64,000 nucleotides of DNA from positions 124,001 through 188,000 of the forward strand of contig NZ_JBGFGP010000150.1 of NCBI RefSeq assembly GCF_041224545.1. Direction: 5' to 3'. A program made the position numbers and the translations under genes. Positions 46,421 to 54,711 of this stretch are shown here, one piece after another. The notes beneath the pieces were generated by a model. The model had not been told where the DNA came from. It saw only the letters and a list, made by a program, of their open reading frames with translations, and ran no database searches. The DNA is from Sedimentitalea sp041224545. GTDB taxonomy: Bacteria; Pseudomonadota; Alphaproteobacteria; Rhodobacterales; Rhodobacteraceae. Numbering within the stretch: the first letter of the stretch is position 1; each line of letters starts with the position of its first letter.

Positions 46421-47422
46421 ATGCGCAGGTTGCTGAATATTCTGGTGGTTCTTGGCCTTGTCTGGTCCGCCTACTGGTACGGGGCCGGCTATATGCTGCG
46501 TCAGGGCGTGAGCACATGGTTCTCTGAACAGGCCGGGCGCGGCTGGCAGGCCGATTACGCCGAGATCTATACATCGGGCTATCCCTTGCGGCACATCACC
46601 ACGCTGGTCAATCCGGCGCTGGCCGATCCCGCGACCGGAGCGGCGTGGCAGGCCGATTGGCTGAACATGGACAGCCCGGCGATCTGGCCGGGGCGGCAGA
46701 CGCTGATCTTTCCGGAAACGGCGCAGTTGCTCTCGTATTTCGATCAGACGATCAGTTTGCGCGCGGATGGCATGAGCGCCGATCTACATCTCAAGCCCGG
46801 GCGGGATCTTGTTGTCGAGCGGATGGCATTGACCTCGGGGCCATGGCGCGTCGAGGACGCCACCGGCGAGGCCATGGCCGCAGACGGGCTGGTGCTGGCG
46901 ATGCAGGGTACGGACCAGGCCGAGACCTATCAGTTCAACATAGACGCACCGCAATTTGTACCCGGGGCGGCCCTGCGTCGGATGCTGCGTTCCAACACGA
47001 CGCTGCCCGAGAGTTTCGAGAGCCTCGAACTCGACATGACGGTGCGCTTTGATCGTCCGTGGGATCGTCGTGCCCTTGAGAATCGCCGCCCGCAGCCGGT
47101 AGAAATCGACCTCAGGCTGGCGCAGGCGAAATGGGGGGCACTGGCGCTCTTTGCCGCCGGTCAGGTCACCGTTGACGCCACTGGCCTGCCCACCGGTGAA
47201 CTCTCGGTCAAGGCCGAGAACTGGCGCGACATGCTGGCGGCGGTAGAGGGCTCGGGCGCGGTTCCGGACTATGCCATTGGTCCGGCGGAGCGTGTTCTGA
47301 ATATGCTCGCAAACATGAGCGGCAATCCCGACACGCTGGATGTCACGCTGGGCCTGCGCGACGGGATGGTCACGCTCGGGCCGTTTCCTCTGGGCCCGGC
47401 CCCGTATCTCTATCTGCGCTAG
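46421..47422 (+). CDS. DUF2125 domain-containing envelope protein
   Basis: This 333-residue protein has an N-terminal hydrophobic helix (residues 4-27, LLNILVVLGLVWSAYWYGA) acting as a signal anchor, with the rest outside the cytoplasm. The DUF2125 pattern begins YTSGYPLRHITTLVNPALAD. The body is predicted beta-rich, with repeated amphipathic strands reminiscent of AsmA-like lipid-handling proteins (an inference). Its TAG stop overlaps the TAG stop of the extensin-like gene on the other strand. Confidence 0.87.
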   Translation: MRRLLNILVVLGLVWSAYWYGAGYMLRQGVSTWFSEQAGRGWQADYAEIYTSGYPLRHITTLVNPALADPATGAAWQADWLNMDSPAIWPGRQTLIFPETAQLLSYFDQTISLRADGMSADLHLKPGRDLVVERMALTSGPWRVEDATGEAMAADGLVLAMQGTDQAETYQFNIDAPQFVPGAALRRMLRSNTTLPESFESLELDMTVRFDRPWDRRALENRRPQPVEIDLRLAQAKWGALALFAAGQVTVDATGLPTGELSVKAENWRDMLAAVEGSGAVPDYAIGPAERVLNMLANMSGNPDTLDVTLGLRDGMVTLGPFPLGPAPYLYLR

Positions 47423-48246
47423 CGGCAGTAGGGTCCGCTGCGATAGCTGGCGGTGTCGAAATGGAAATGGTCGCGGTGATAGCTGTCCGATGCCGGGCCG
47501 AGTGTCGTGCCAAAGGTGCCGCAGGCGCGCGTATACGCCTTGCGCAGGGGTTTGAGGGTTGTTCCCTGGCCCCACCCCTTGAGGACTGTGATCACCTCGC
47601 CATCCATCATGGTAAAGGCCGACAGGTCGATGGCGTTGCCCTTGCCATGTTCCGAGACCCGCCCGCCGCGCTTGTTGTTGCGGGTCCGGCAGGCATAGTG
47701 GGCGGCCACCTTCATTTCAACGACTGGTCCGCGCTGGCGAAACGCGGGTTTCAACCCCAGTTCGGTCCATTCGCGCAGTGCCGAAGCGGTCTTGCAGTTC
47801 ATCAGCGCGGGCGGGTTCAGCCGCACGCCCGCCACCGTGTTTACGCGCACCGCGTCCCTGATGCCGCAGGCCTTGATGCGGCCGGGAACATGGCCGACCG
47901 TCTCGCCCTGAATCTTGAGATCGCCACAGACCGCGCCCTTGCGGCGCATCTTGCGCTTGGCCATTGCCTTGTTCTCGATCGACGGCGGGCGCGGCCAGGG
48001 GCGGGCCGAGATGTCGGGAGAGAAGAGCGCAAGCTGCTCCGACCGTGCCGCGGCATCGAGGATTTGTTCGGATACCGGGCGCACATTGGGTCGCATCCGC
48101 GCCACCGTCACAAGCGTGGTCGCGGCGGCGGCTGTGCCGGTGTCCGGACGAGGTTGCGGGCGCAGAGATGAATCAGGGGCCACAGCAGCGAGCGGGACCG
48201 CCCAGAACGCAAGGGCGAGGATCACAATCGCGCGCGGCCACATCAT
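47419..48246 (-). CDS. Extensin-like LAS-type metallopeptidase family protein
   Basis: This 275-residue secreted protein has a signal peptide at about 1-23 (MMWPRAIVILALAFWAVPLAAVA). The C-terminal extensin-like domain carries the metal motif of D-Ala-D-Ala/LAS peptidases: SEHGKGNAIDLSAF near 194-207 and HRDHFHFD near 256-263. Several cysteines (MNCK, HYACR, RACG, PYCR) suggest disulfides. It probably cuts peptidoglycan cross-links in the periplasm, as family relatives do. The start ATG overlaps the tyrA stop (ATGATG), so expression is coupled to hisC-tyrA. Longer in-frame starts lie inside tyrA. Confidence 0.87.
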   Translation of the reverse strand: MMWPRAIVILALAFWAVPLAAVAPDSSLRPQPRPDTGTAAAATTLVTVARMRPNVRPVSEQILDAAARSEQLALFSPDISARPWPRPPSIENKAMAKRKMRRKGAVCGDLKIQGETVGHVPGRIKACGIRDAVRVNTVAGVRLNPPALMNCKTASALREWTELGLKPAFRQRGPVVEMKVAAHYACRTRNNKRGGRVSEHGKGNAIDLSAFTMMDGEVITVLKGWGQGTTLKPLRKAYTRACGTFGTTLGPASDSYHRDHFHFDTASYRSGPYCR

Positions 48247-49166
48247 TTCGGTTTCTTCTTTCGACCGAAATCCGGAGCATCCGTATCCTGCCCCGCCTCG
48301 ATGATCCCCCGGCGGATGGCTCGGGTATGGGTGAAATAATCGTACAGGTGATCGCCGTCCCCGGTGCGGATTGCACGTTGCAACGCGAACAGTTCCTCGG
48401 TGAACCGCCCGAGGATTTCGAGCGTTGCATCCTTGTTGTTCAGAAACACGTCGCGCCACATTGTCGGATCGCTCGCCGCTATGCGGGTAAAGTCACGAAA
48501 ACCCGCCGCGGAATACTTGATGACCTCGCTGTCGGTCACGCGGCGCAGGTCGTCCGCGACGCCCACCATCGTATAAGCGATCAGGTGCGGCGCGTGGCTG
48601 GTTACCGCCAGCACGAGGTCGTGGTGATCGGGTTCCATGATTTCCACATGGGCACCGATACCGAGCCAGAGATCGCGCAGCCGTGCAATCGCCGCCTCGT
48701 CTGACCCGTCCACCGGTACGATCAGGCACCAGCGATCGTCGAACAACTCGGCAAAGCCGCTTTCCGGCCCCGAATGCTCGGTCCCGGCCAGCGGGTGACC
48801 GGGAACGAAATGCACATTGTCCGGAAGGTGCGGCGCAACAGCGTCGATGACCGCGCGCTTGACCGAACCGACATCGCTTACCGTGGCACCGGGTTTCAGA
48901 TGCGGTGCGATCTGGCGGGCAATGTCGCCCATCGCGCCGACCGGAGCCGCCAGAACGATCAGGTCTGCATCCCTGACCGCGTCGGCAATGTCATCGCAAA
49001 CCCGGTCGCACAGGCCGATCCGCCGTGCGGTGTCGCGGGTTTCCTGGGTGCGGGCATAGCCGGTCACCTCGGTTGCGAGGCCCGCACGCTTGATGGCCCA
49101 GAACATTGAAGAGGCAATAAGACCCAACCCGATGAGGGCCACGCGTTCGTAAACGATTCCGTTCAT
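48243..49166 (-). CDS. Prephenate/arogenate dehydrogenase family protein
   Basis: This 307-residue NAD(P)-dependent enzyme carries out oxidative decarboxylation in tyrosine synthesis. The Rossmann glycine loop GLGLIASS covers residues 13-20. VGSVKRAVIDAV and HFVPGHPLAGTEHSGPE near 110-125 are TyrA signatures (His for catalysis). The C-terminal helical dimerization domain includes SHAPHLIAYTMVG. The start at 49166 overlaps the hisC stop. Whether prephenate or arogenate is preferred cannot be told. Confidence 0.94.
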   Translation of the reverse strand: MNGIVYERVALIGLGLIASSMFWAIKRAGLATEVTGYARTQETRDTARRIGLCDRVCDDIADAVRDADLIVLAAPVGAMGDIARQIAPHLKPGATVSDVGSVKRAVIDAVAPHLPDNVHFVPGHPLAGTEHSGPESGFAELFDDRWCLIVPVDGSDEAAIARLRDLWLGIGAHVEIMEPDHHDLVLAVTSHAPHLIAYTMVGVADDLRRVTDSEVIKYSAAGFRDFTRIAASDPTMWRDVFLNNKDATLEILGRFTEELFALQRAIRTGDGDHLYDYFTHTRAIRRGIIEAGQDTDAPDFGRKKKPK

Positions 49167-50248
49167 CTCGCGCCGCCTTTGAACTCGGCGACAGCGGCCA
49201 CGACACGCCGGCAGGCGATCTCGTCGCCGACCGTGATCCGCAGGCATTGCGGCAGCTTGTAGCCGGCGACGCGCCGCACGATCAGGCCCTGCGATTGCAG
49301 ATATGCGTCACAGGCCTCGGCCTCGGCCTGGTCGGCAAAGCGGGCGAGGATGAAATTCGCGCAGGAGGTGTCGGACGGAACGCCGATCTCGGCCAGCGCT
49401 TCGGCCAGCCAGACGCGCCACCTGGCGTTCTGGGCGCGGCAGTGTTCGACATATGCGGTATCACGGATCGCGGCTTCTGCGGCGGCGAGCGCGGTGCCCG
49501 ACAGGTTGAACGGCCCGCGCACGCGGTTGAGCACGTCGATGATGGCCTGCGGCCCATAGCCCCAACCGACGCGCAGACCGCCGAGACCGTAGAGCTTGGA
49601 AAATGTGCGGGTCATCATCACGTTGTCGCGCCCGGCAACCAGCGCGGCGCCGCCGTCGAACCCGTCCACGAATTCGGCATAGGCACCGTCGAGCACGAGG
49701 ATGGCCTGCGGCGGCAATCCATCCGCCAGACGCGCGACCTCGGCGGCGCCGATCATCGTGCCGGTCGGGTTGTTCGGATTGGCGATGAACACCAGTCGCG
49801 TGCGCTCGGTGCACCCGGCGAGGATCGAGTCGACATCCGTGACACGATCGCGTTCGCGCACCTCGACCGGCGTGGCCCCCGCCGCCAGGGCGCTGATCCG
49901 GTACATGGCAAAGCCGTGCTCGGTATGCACGACCTCGTCGCCGGGACCGGCAAAGGCCTGGCAGAGAAATGTGATGATCTCGTCGCTGCCAACGCCGCAG
50001 ATGATCTGATCCGGGTCAAGATCATGCACCTCACCGATGGCCTGGCGCAACGCGGCGTGGTCCGTCGGGGGATAGCGGTGAATTTGTGCGGCGCTGTTTT
50101 GCACCGCTTCCACTGCCTTCGGACTGGGTCCGAGCGGGTTTTCGTTGCTCGACAGCTTGATGACATTGCTGATGCCCGCCACGTGCGAGGCCCCGCCCTG
50201 GTACAAGGCGATGTCCAAGATACCGGGTTGCGGCGTGATCAGGCTCAT
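49163..50248 (-). CDS. hisC: Histidinol-phosphate aminotransferase
   Basis: This 361-residue class I/II PLP aminotransferase has KLSSNENPLGPSPKAVEAV near 35, IANPNNPTGTM near 160 and TRTFSKLYGLGGLRVGWGYG with the PLP lysine near 220. The start MSLITPQPGILDI at 50248 is preceded by GGGAG; the frame is open ten codons further. Coupling to tyrA suggests it also serves as the aromatic aminotransferase, which HisC proteins can do. The exact role is inferred from position. Confidence 0.93.
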   Translation of the reverse strand: MSLITPQPGILDIALYQGGASHVAGISNVIKLSSNENPLGPSPKAVEAVQNSAAQIHRYPPTDHAALRQAIGEVHDLDPDQIICGVGSDEIITFLCQAFAGPGDEVVHTEHGFAMYRISALAAGATPVEVRERDRVTDVDSILAGCTERTRLVFIANPNNPTGTMIGAAEVARLADGLPPQAILVLDGAYAEFVDGFDGGAALVAGRDNVMMTRTFSKLYGLGGLRVGWGYGPQAIIDVLNRVRGPFNLSGTALAAAEAAIRDTAYVEHCRAQNARWRVWLAEALAEIGVPSDTSCANFILARFADQAEAEACDAYLQSQGLIVRRVAGYKLPQCLRITVGDEIACRRVVAAVAEFKGGAR

Positions 50249-50312
50249 GTCGGGGCTCCCAGAAAACTGTCCCCTCATAGCGTCAGAGCGGCGCAGAGAA
50301 AACCCGCAAAGA

Positions 50313-51743
50313 TCAGGCCGCGATCATGTCGTGCCGGAACCGCGCAGTTGCAGGATCCACCCGGTAGTGATCCGTGTATTTTTCGGTGGTGCGACTGAGT
50401 TCGGAAACGCTGTCGATGATATAGCGCACCGTGGCGTCATCCATCAGATAGCTGAAGTTCAGGCGCACCCAGCCCGGCTTGCGCAGTTCCTTGCCGGCGC
50501 GCAGATCTGAGTGCAGCGCACGGGACGCGGCCTCGTCTATACCCAGCAGGCGGTGCGCATAAGGCCCGGCGCAGGCGCAGCCGCCGCGCGCCTGAATGCC
50601 ATAGACATCGCTCAGCATGCGGGTGAACAGCTGCTGATGCACCGCCGCGCCTTTTGCATCGCGCACCATGAAGGAAAAGATCGGCAGCCGATGCGCCTTG
50701 TCGGTTCCCAGCAGGGTCAGGTGCGGGTTGTCGCCCCACGCGGTCAGTGCCATCTGGTTGAACCGCGCTTCGCGCTCGGCAATGGTTGCTGCTCCGACCG
50801 CGTCCTTGACGATGAAGGCCAGCGCCGCCCGAATGTCGCCGATCACGTTCGGCGTTCCCGCCTCTTCGCGCACCGCGAGATTGGTCGAGTAATCGTGCCG
50901 CCAGGGCGAAACAAAACTGACCGTGCCGCCGCCGGGCCAGCACGGGGTCTTGCGGCGCACAGCGCCGGTATTCACCACCAGAATACCCGAGGCTCCGGGA
51001 CCGCCCGGAAACTTGTGTGGCGACACCACAATGGCATCCTTGCGGCAGGAGTCGTCCTCGGCCATGTCGATCGGCAGGTAGGGACCGGCCCCGGCGTAAT
51101 CCCAGATCGCAAGGGCGCCGTGTTGCTTCAGCATTCGCGTCACCGGGCCGGTTTCGGTCACGATGCCGGTGACGTTCGAGGCCGCGGAAAAACTGCCGAT
51201 CTTCAAATCGCTGCCGGCGTGGCGCGTCAGCGCCTGCTCAAGATAGTCCAGATCCGGGCCACCCTCCGGCGATTCGGGGATTTCCACGATCTCCGCCTTG
51301 CTCTCCCGCCAGGGCAGGATGTTGGAGTGATGTTCATACGGGCCGATGAAGACCACGGGATTGCTGGCCTGCTCAAGCCCAAGCAGGCCGACCAGACGAT
51401 TGAGGCCCGCCGTCGCTCCGGACCCGGCAAAGATCACAGCATCGTCCGGTCCGGCACCGACCTGCCGCGCGATTTCGGCGCGGGCATCCGCGCGCAGCCG
51501 TGTCATGAACGCCCCGCAATACGAGGCCTCGGTATGGCTGTTGGCGTAGTAGGGAAGAACCTCGGTCGCGATATAGGTCTCGACCTGCTGCAACGCCCGC
51601 CCCGAGGCGACGTAATCCGCGTAGACCAGCGGCACGTCTCCGTTCAATCCTGGGATGCGGACGTTTTCACCAATCACGCTCTTTCGCAGGCTGTCATCGC
51701 GAGTGGCGGATTGGATGGTTTTTCGAAAGTCGGTCAGTGACAT
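50313..51743 (-). CDS. Class V aminotransferase (cysteine desulfurase/selenocysteine lyase-like)
   Basis: This 476-residue fold-type I PLP enzyme has FAGSGATAGLNRLVGLL, HHSNILPWRESKAEIVEI, WDYAGAGPYLPIDM and VVSPHKFPGGPGASGILVV, with the PLP lysine near 243. ARGGCACAGPYAHRLLGID contains a Cys-Ala-Cys near the position of the desulfurase cysteine. It is longer than IscS or SufS and probably has another role. The start MSLTDFRKTIQ at 51743 has GAGG about 9 nt upstream. It diverges from an Lrp-type regulator that likely controls it. The substrate is unknown. Confidence 0.85.
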   Translation of the reverse strand: MSLTDFRKTIQSATRDDSLRKSVIGENVRIPGLNGDVPLVYADYVASGRALQQVETYIATEVLPYYANSHTEASYCGAFMTRLRADARAEIARQVGAGPDDAVIFAGSGATAGLNRLVGLLGLEQASNPVVFIGPYEHHSNILPWRESKAEIVEIPESPEGGPDLDYLEQALTRHAGSDLKIGSFSAASNVTGIVTETGPVTRMLKQHGALAIWDYAGAGPYLPIDMAEDDSCRKDAIVVSPHKFPGGPGASGILVVNTGAVRRKTPCWPGGGTVSFVSPWRHDYSTNLAVREEAGTPNVIGDIRAALAFIVKDAVGAATIAEREARFNQMALTAWGDNPHLTLLGTDKAHRLPIFSFMVRDAKGAAVHQQLFTRMLSDVYGIQARGGCACAGPYAHRLLGIDEAASRALHSDLRAGKELRKPGWVRLNFSYLMDDATVRYIIDSVSELSRTTEKYTDHYRVDPATARFRHDMIAA

Positions 51744-51791
51744 GAAACAGGCCTCTTGTTGCAAGACCATCATGATGGGCCAGAGATCAAT

Positions 51792-51842
51792 AATCCTTAC
51801 CATTCTATCTGGATTTTGCGGAGTTTTTGGGTCATATAATCC
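51792..51842. promoter_or_regulatory. AATCC/GGATT repeated arms in the divergent aminotransferase-lrp gap
   Basis: AATCC (51792-51796), GGATT (51811-51815) and AATCC (51838-51842) are spaced 14 and 22 nt apart in an AT-rich gap. They form two overlapping dyads, the last ending 3 nt before the lrp ATG. They are candidate binding sites for the adjacent Lrp-type protein. Confidence 0.3.
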
Positions 51843-51845
51843 AAT

Positions 51846-52307
51846 ATGCCTGAAAATATAGATCACATAGACAGGAACATCCTGCGCGAACTTCAAAAGG
51901 ACGCCTCGTTATCACAGCGTGAGCTGGCCGATCGGGTGGGGATTTCACAAAATGCCTGTTGGCGGAGGCTCAGGGCGCTGACGGATCGCGGTGTGCTGGG
52001 CGGCTCAAGTGCGCGTATCGACCGACGCAGGCTCGGGCTGAGTCTCGTGGTCTTTGTCATGCTGCGTACTCGGCATCATTCGACCGATTGGCTGCGCGCC
52101 TTCCGGCGACACGTGCTGACCATTCCCGAGGTTGTGGATTTTCACCGGATTGGCGGGGATTACGACTATCAGCTGAAGGTCGTCACCGAGGACATGGCCA
52201 GCTATGATCGGGTCTATCAGCGGCTGATCGAGGGCGTCGAGCTGGACAGCGTCACCTCGTATTTCGCGATGGAGGCCATCGCCGAGAACCGTCCGCTGCC
52301 GCTTTGA
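51846..52307 (+). CDS. Lrp/AsnC family transcriptional regulator (beside class V aminotransferase)
   Basis: This 153-residue protein has HTH at about 6-60 (HIDRNILRELQKDASLSQRE, GISQNACWRRLRAL) and RAM domain at 70-145 (FHRIGGDYDYQLKV). It is the third Lrp-family regulator in the window. It diverges from the aminotransferase gene across 102 nt holding repeated AATCC/GGATT arms. Its effector is probably an amino acid handled by that enzyme, an inference from arrangement. Confidence 0.92.
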   Translation: MPENIDHIDRNILRELQKDASLSQRELADRVGISQNACWRRLRALTDRGVLGGSSARIDRRRLGLSLVVFVMLRTRHHSTDWLRAFRRHVLTIPEVVDFHRIGGDYDYQLKVVTEDMASYDRVYQRLIEGVELDSVTSYFAMEAIAENRPLPL

Positions 52308-52318
52308 CAGTGTCTTTT

Positions 52319-52349
52319 GCCGCCCCACACGACCCGGCGAAGGGGCGGC
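52319..52349. terminator. Convergent hairpin between lrp and homospermidine synthase genes
   Basis: Perfect 8-bp GC arms GCCGCCCC / GGGGCGGC enclose a 15-nt loop. They lie between two converging stops 55 nt apart. There is no clear T-tract on the 3' side for either strand, so termination is tentative. Confidence 0.35.
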
Positions 52350-52362
52350 TTGCAGAGATCGT

Positions 52363-53784
52363 TCAGGTGGCAAGCACGTTGCGGAACTGCCAAGGATCGG
52401 AGTCGTCGATATCCTCGGGGAAATGCTCCCAGCGATCCTGAAGCGGTGTCCAGTCGGTGTAATGTGCCTCGACCGGGCCAAGATAGGGGCGTTGCACTTC
52501 CAGGCACCGGGCGTGGTCCATCTCGTCGGTTTCGACGATTCCGGCCTGTGGATTCTCCAGCGCCCAGACCATCCCGGCGAGCACCGCGCTGGTCACCTGC
52601 AAGCCGGTGGCATTCTGGAACGGAGCCAGGTTGCGGGTTTCCGCGTTCGACAGGCGCGAGCCGTACCACAAGGCATTCTTTTCGTGGCCGTAGAGCAATA
52701 CGCCAAGCTCGTCGATGCCTTCGACGATTTCGTCGACGTCGAGGATCTCGAACCGGGTCTGCTGACGGCCCGAACCGAACATTTCGTGCAGCGACAGAAC
52801 TGCGTCATCGGAGGGATGATAGGCATAGTGGCAGGTCGGGCGATACTCTGGCGCGGCGGGATCGCCGACGGTGTAGTAGTCGGAGATCGAAATCGCCTCG
52901 TTATGCGTGACAAGGAACCCGAATTGTGGTCCGGGGGTGGGGCACCAGGTGTGCACACGGGTGATCGCGCCGGGCCGGTCGAGCCATATGCCTGCCATGC
53001 AGCCGGTGGTCGGGCGATGGGCGTTTTCCGGAAACCAGGTTTCATGCGTGCCCCAGCCAAGCTCGGCCGGCTGAAACCCCTCGGCAATAAATCCTTCGAC
53101 CGACCAGGTGTTGACGAATGTACCGCGCGGGCGGGGTTGGCGGCGCGCCTGGGTGTCACGTTCGGCGATATGGACGCCCTTGACGCCAAGCTCTTGCATC
53201 AGGGCGGCCCATCCGGGCTTGTCAGTGGGGACGGTGACGTCGCGGCCGGTATCCCTTGCCAGTGTCAGCAACGCGTCCTTGACGAACCAGCTGACCATGC
53301 CGGGATTCGCGCCGCAGCAGCTGACCGCGGTGGTGCCGCCGGGATTGGCGGCTTTTTCATCGCGCACCTTCTGGCGCAGCGCATAGTTGGTGCGCTCGGC
53401 ATTGTCCTGCGTTTCGAAATAATAGCCCGCCCAGGGTTCGACCACGGTATCGATATAGAGAACCCCAAGCTCGCGGCAGAATTTCATCAAATCCAGTGAC
53501 GAGGTATCGACGCTGAGATTGACGCAAAAGCCGGTGCCATCGGGAAACAGACGGCCAAGCACGTCCTTGTAGTTGCCGGGGGTGATGGCGATCTGCTCGT
53601 GCCGGACATTGTGCTGGGACAGGAACAGGTGCGTTTCCGGATTGGGGTCGATCACAACCAGCTTGTCCGCGTCAAAGTCGAAATGCCGCTGGATCAGGGG
53701 CAGGGTGCCTTTGCCGATCGACCCGAAGCCGATGATGACGATGGGGCCGTCGATGCGGCCATAAACTGGGTGGGAGGTGCTCAT
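52363..53784 (-). CDS. hss: Homospermidine synthase
   Basis: This 473-residue enzyme makes sym-homospermidine from putrescine (or spermidine plus putrescine) with NAD+. The Rossmann loop IIGFGSIGKGTLPL has GxGxxG at residues 19-24. Other family segments are VDTSSLDLMKFCRELGVLYIDT, SCCGANPGMVSWFVKDAL, and NGLF-free WGTHETWFPENAHRPTTGC. Length fits bacterial Hss. The start MSTSHPVYGRIDGP at 53784 was preferred over an ATG four codons upstream on family grounds, though neither has a strong ribosome site. The long ABC and PLP genes nearby do not suggest a polyamine operon. Confidence 0.93.
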   Translation of the reverse strand: MSTSHPVYGRIDGPIVIIGFGSIGKGTLPLIQRHFDFDADKLVVIDPNPETHLFLSQHNVRHEQIAITPGNYKDVLGRLFPDGTGFCVNLSVDTSSLDLMKFCRELGVLYIDTVVEPWAGYYFETQDNAERTNYALRQKVRDEKAANPGGTTAVSCCGANPGMVSWFVKDALLTLARDTGRDVTVPTDKPGWAALMQELGVKGVHIAERDTQARRQPRPRGTFVNTWSVEGFIAEGFQPAELGWGTHETWFPENAHRPTTGCMAGIWLDRPGAITRVHTWCPTPGPQFGFLVTHNEAISISDYYTVGDPAAPEYRPTCHYAYHPSDDAVLSLHEMFGSGRQQTRFEILDVDEIVEGIDELGVLLYGHEKNALWYGSRLSNAETRNLAPFQNATGLQVTSAVLAGMVWALENPQAGIVETDEMDHARCLEVQRPYLGPVEAHYTDWTPLQDRWEHFPEDIDDSDPWQFRNVLAT

Positions 53785-53812
53785 CACGGGTTCCATCTGT
53801 TGCGGGCGGTGG

Positions 53813-53854
53813 CGGGAACAAGAAAGGGGCCGCGCCGATTCGGCACAACCCCTT
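53813..53854 (-). terminator. Strong hairpin terminator after rpsD
   Basis: A 14-bp stem (including G-U pairs) with a 3-nt loop lies at 53824-53854. On the minus strand it is followed by TTCTTGTTCC. It sits 20 nt after the rpsD stop and before the hss start. Confidence 0.75.
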
Positions 53855-53874
53855 GTTTCGGTATTCTGGCTGCG

Positions 53875-54495
53875 TCAGTTCTTGGCGTAGAATTCGACGA
53901 CCAGGTTCGGTTCCATCATGACCGGATACGGCACATCGCCCAGTTGCGGGGTGCGCACGAAAGTGGCGGTCATCTTCGAGTGATCCGCATCGATATAGTC
54001 GGGAACGTCACGTTCGGGCAGGCCGACGGCTTCGAGCAGCGTCGTCATCTGCTTGGAACGGTCACGAACCTCGATCACGTCGCCTTCCTTGACGCGGTAG
54101 GAGGGGATGTTGACCTTCTGGCCGTTCACCTTGACGTGGCCGTGGTTCACGAACTGGCGTGCGGCAAAGATGGTCGGAACGAACTTGGCGCGATACACGA
54201 CCGCGTCCAGGCGGCGTTCCAGCAGGCCGATCAGGTTTTCACCAGTGTCGCCCTTGACACGCTCGGCTTCGGAATAGATGCGGCGGAACTGTTTCTCGGT
54301 CAGGTCGCCGTAATAGCCCTTGAGCTTCTGCTTGGCGCGCAGCTGGATACCGAAATCGGACAGCTTGCCCTTGCGGCGCTGACCGTGCTGGCCGGGGCCG
54401 TATTCACGGCGGTTGACGGGGGATTTGGGGCGGCCCCAAATGTTTTCGCCCATGCGGCGATCGAGTTTGTACTTGGCAGACGTGCGTTTGGTCAC
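53875..54495 (-). CDS. rpsD: 30S ribosomal protein S4
   Basis: This 206-residue primary 16S rRNA binding protein nucleates the 30S body. It starts at a GTG at 54495 (TKRTSAKYKLDRRMGENIWG) with AAGGAG upstream. The S4 RNA-binding domain at about 95-160 contains ERRLDAVVYRAKFVPT and ARQFVNHGHVKVNG. Length is standard for alphaproteobacteria. It stands alone here rather than in the alpha operon. A good promoter lies upstream and a strong terminator downstream, so it is a single-gene unit. Confidence 0.98.
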   Translation of the reverse strand: MTKRTSAKYKLDRRMGENIWGRPKSPVNRREYGPGQHGQRRKGKLSDFGIQLRAKQKLKGYYGDLTEKQFRRIYSEAERVKGDTGENLIGLLERRLDAVVYRAKFVPTIFAARQFVNHGHVKVNGQKVNIPSYRVKEGDVIEVRDRSKQMTTLLEAVGLPERDVPDYIDADHSKMTATFVRTPQLGDVPYPVMMEPNLVVEFYAKN

Positions 54496-54610
54496 GGCTG
54501 ATCTCCTTCCGAAAGCGAGGCCCGAGCGGGCCACTATGAAGGGCGTTGTCCTCTGGATTGCTCCTGACAGGCATCCCCTTGCAGGGGCCACCAACACCAA
54601 TGAAGCCGCG

Positions 54611-54638
54611 CTTATAGACGCGAGCGGGGCAGAGTCAA
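54611..54638 (-). promoter_or_regulatory. Sigma-70-type promoter of rpsD
   Basis: On the minus strand TTGACT (plus 54633-54638) and TATAAG (plus 54611-54616) are separated by 16 nt, giving a leader of roughly 110 nt before the GTG start. This is among the closest matches to consensus in the window, as expected for a ribosomal protein gene. Confidence 0.7.
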
Positions 54639-54711
54639 CAGGTTTATCGCAGCTTGACATGCCCCTGAAGGGCCGACCAACTGCGGTCCATCGATGCAAG
54701 AGGGGCGGGAC

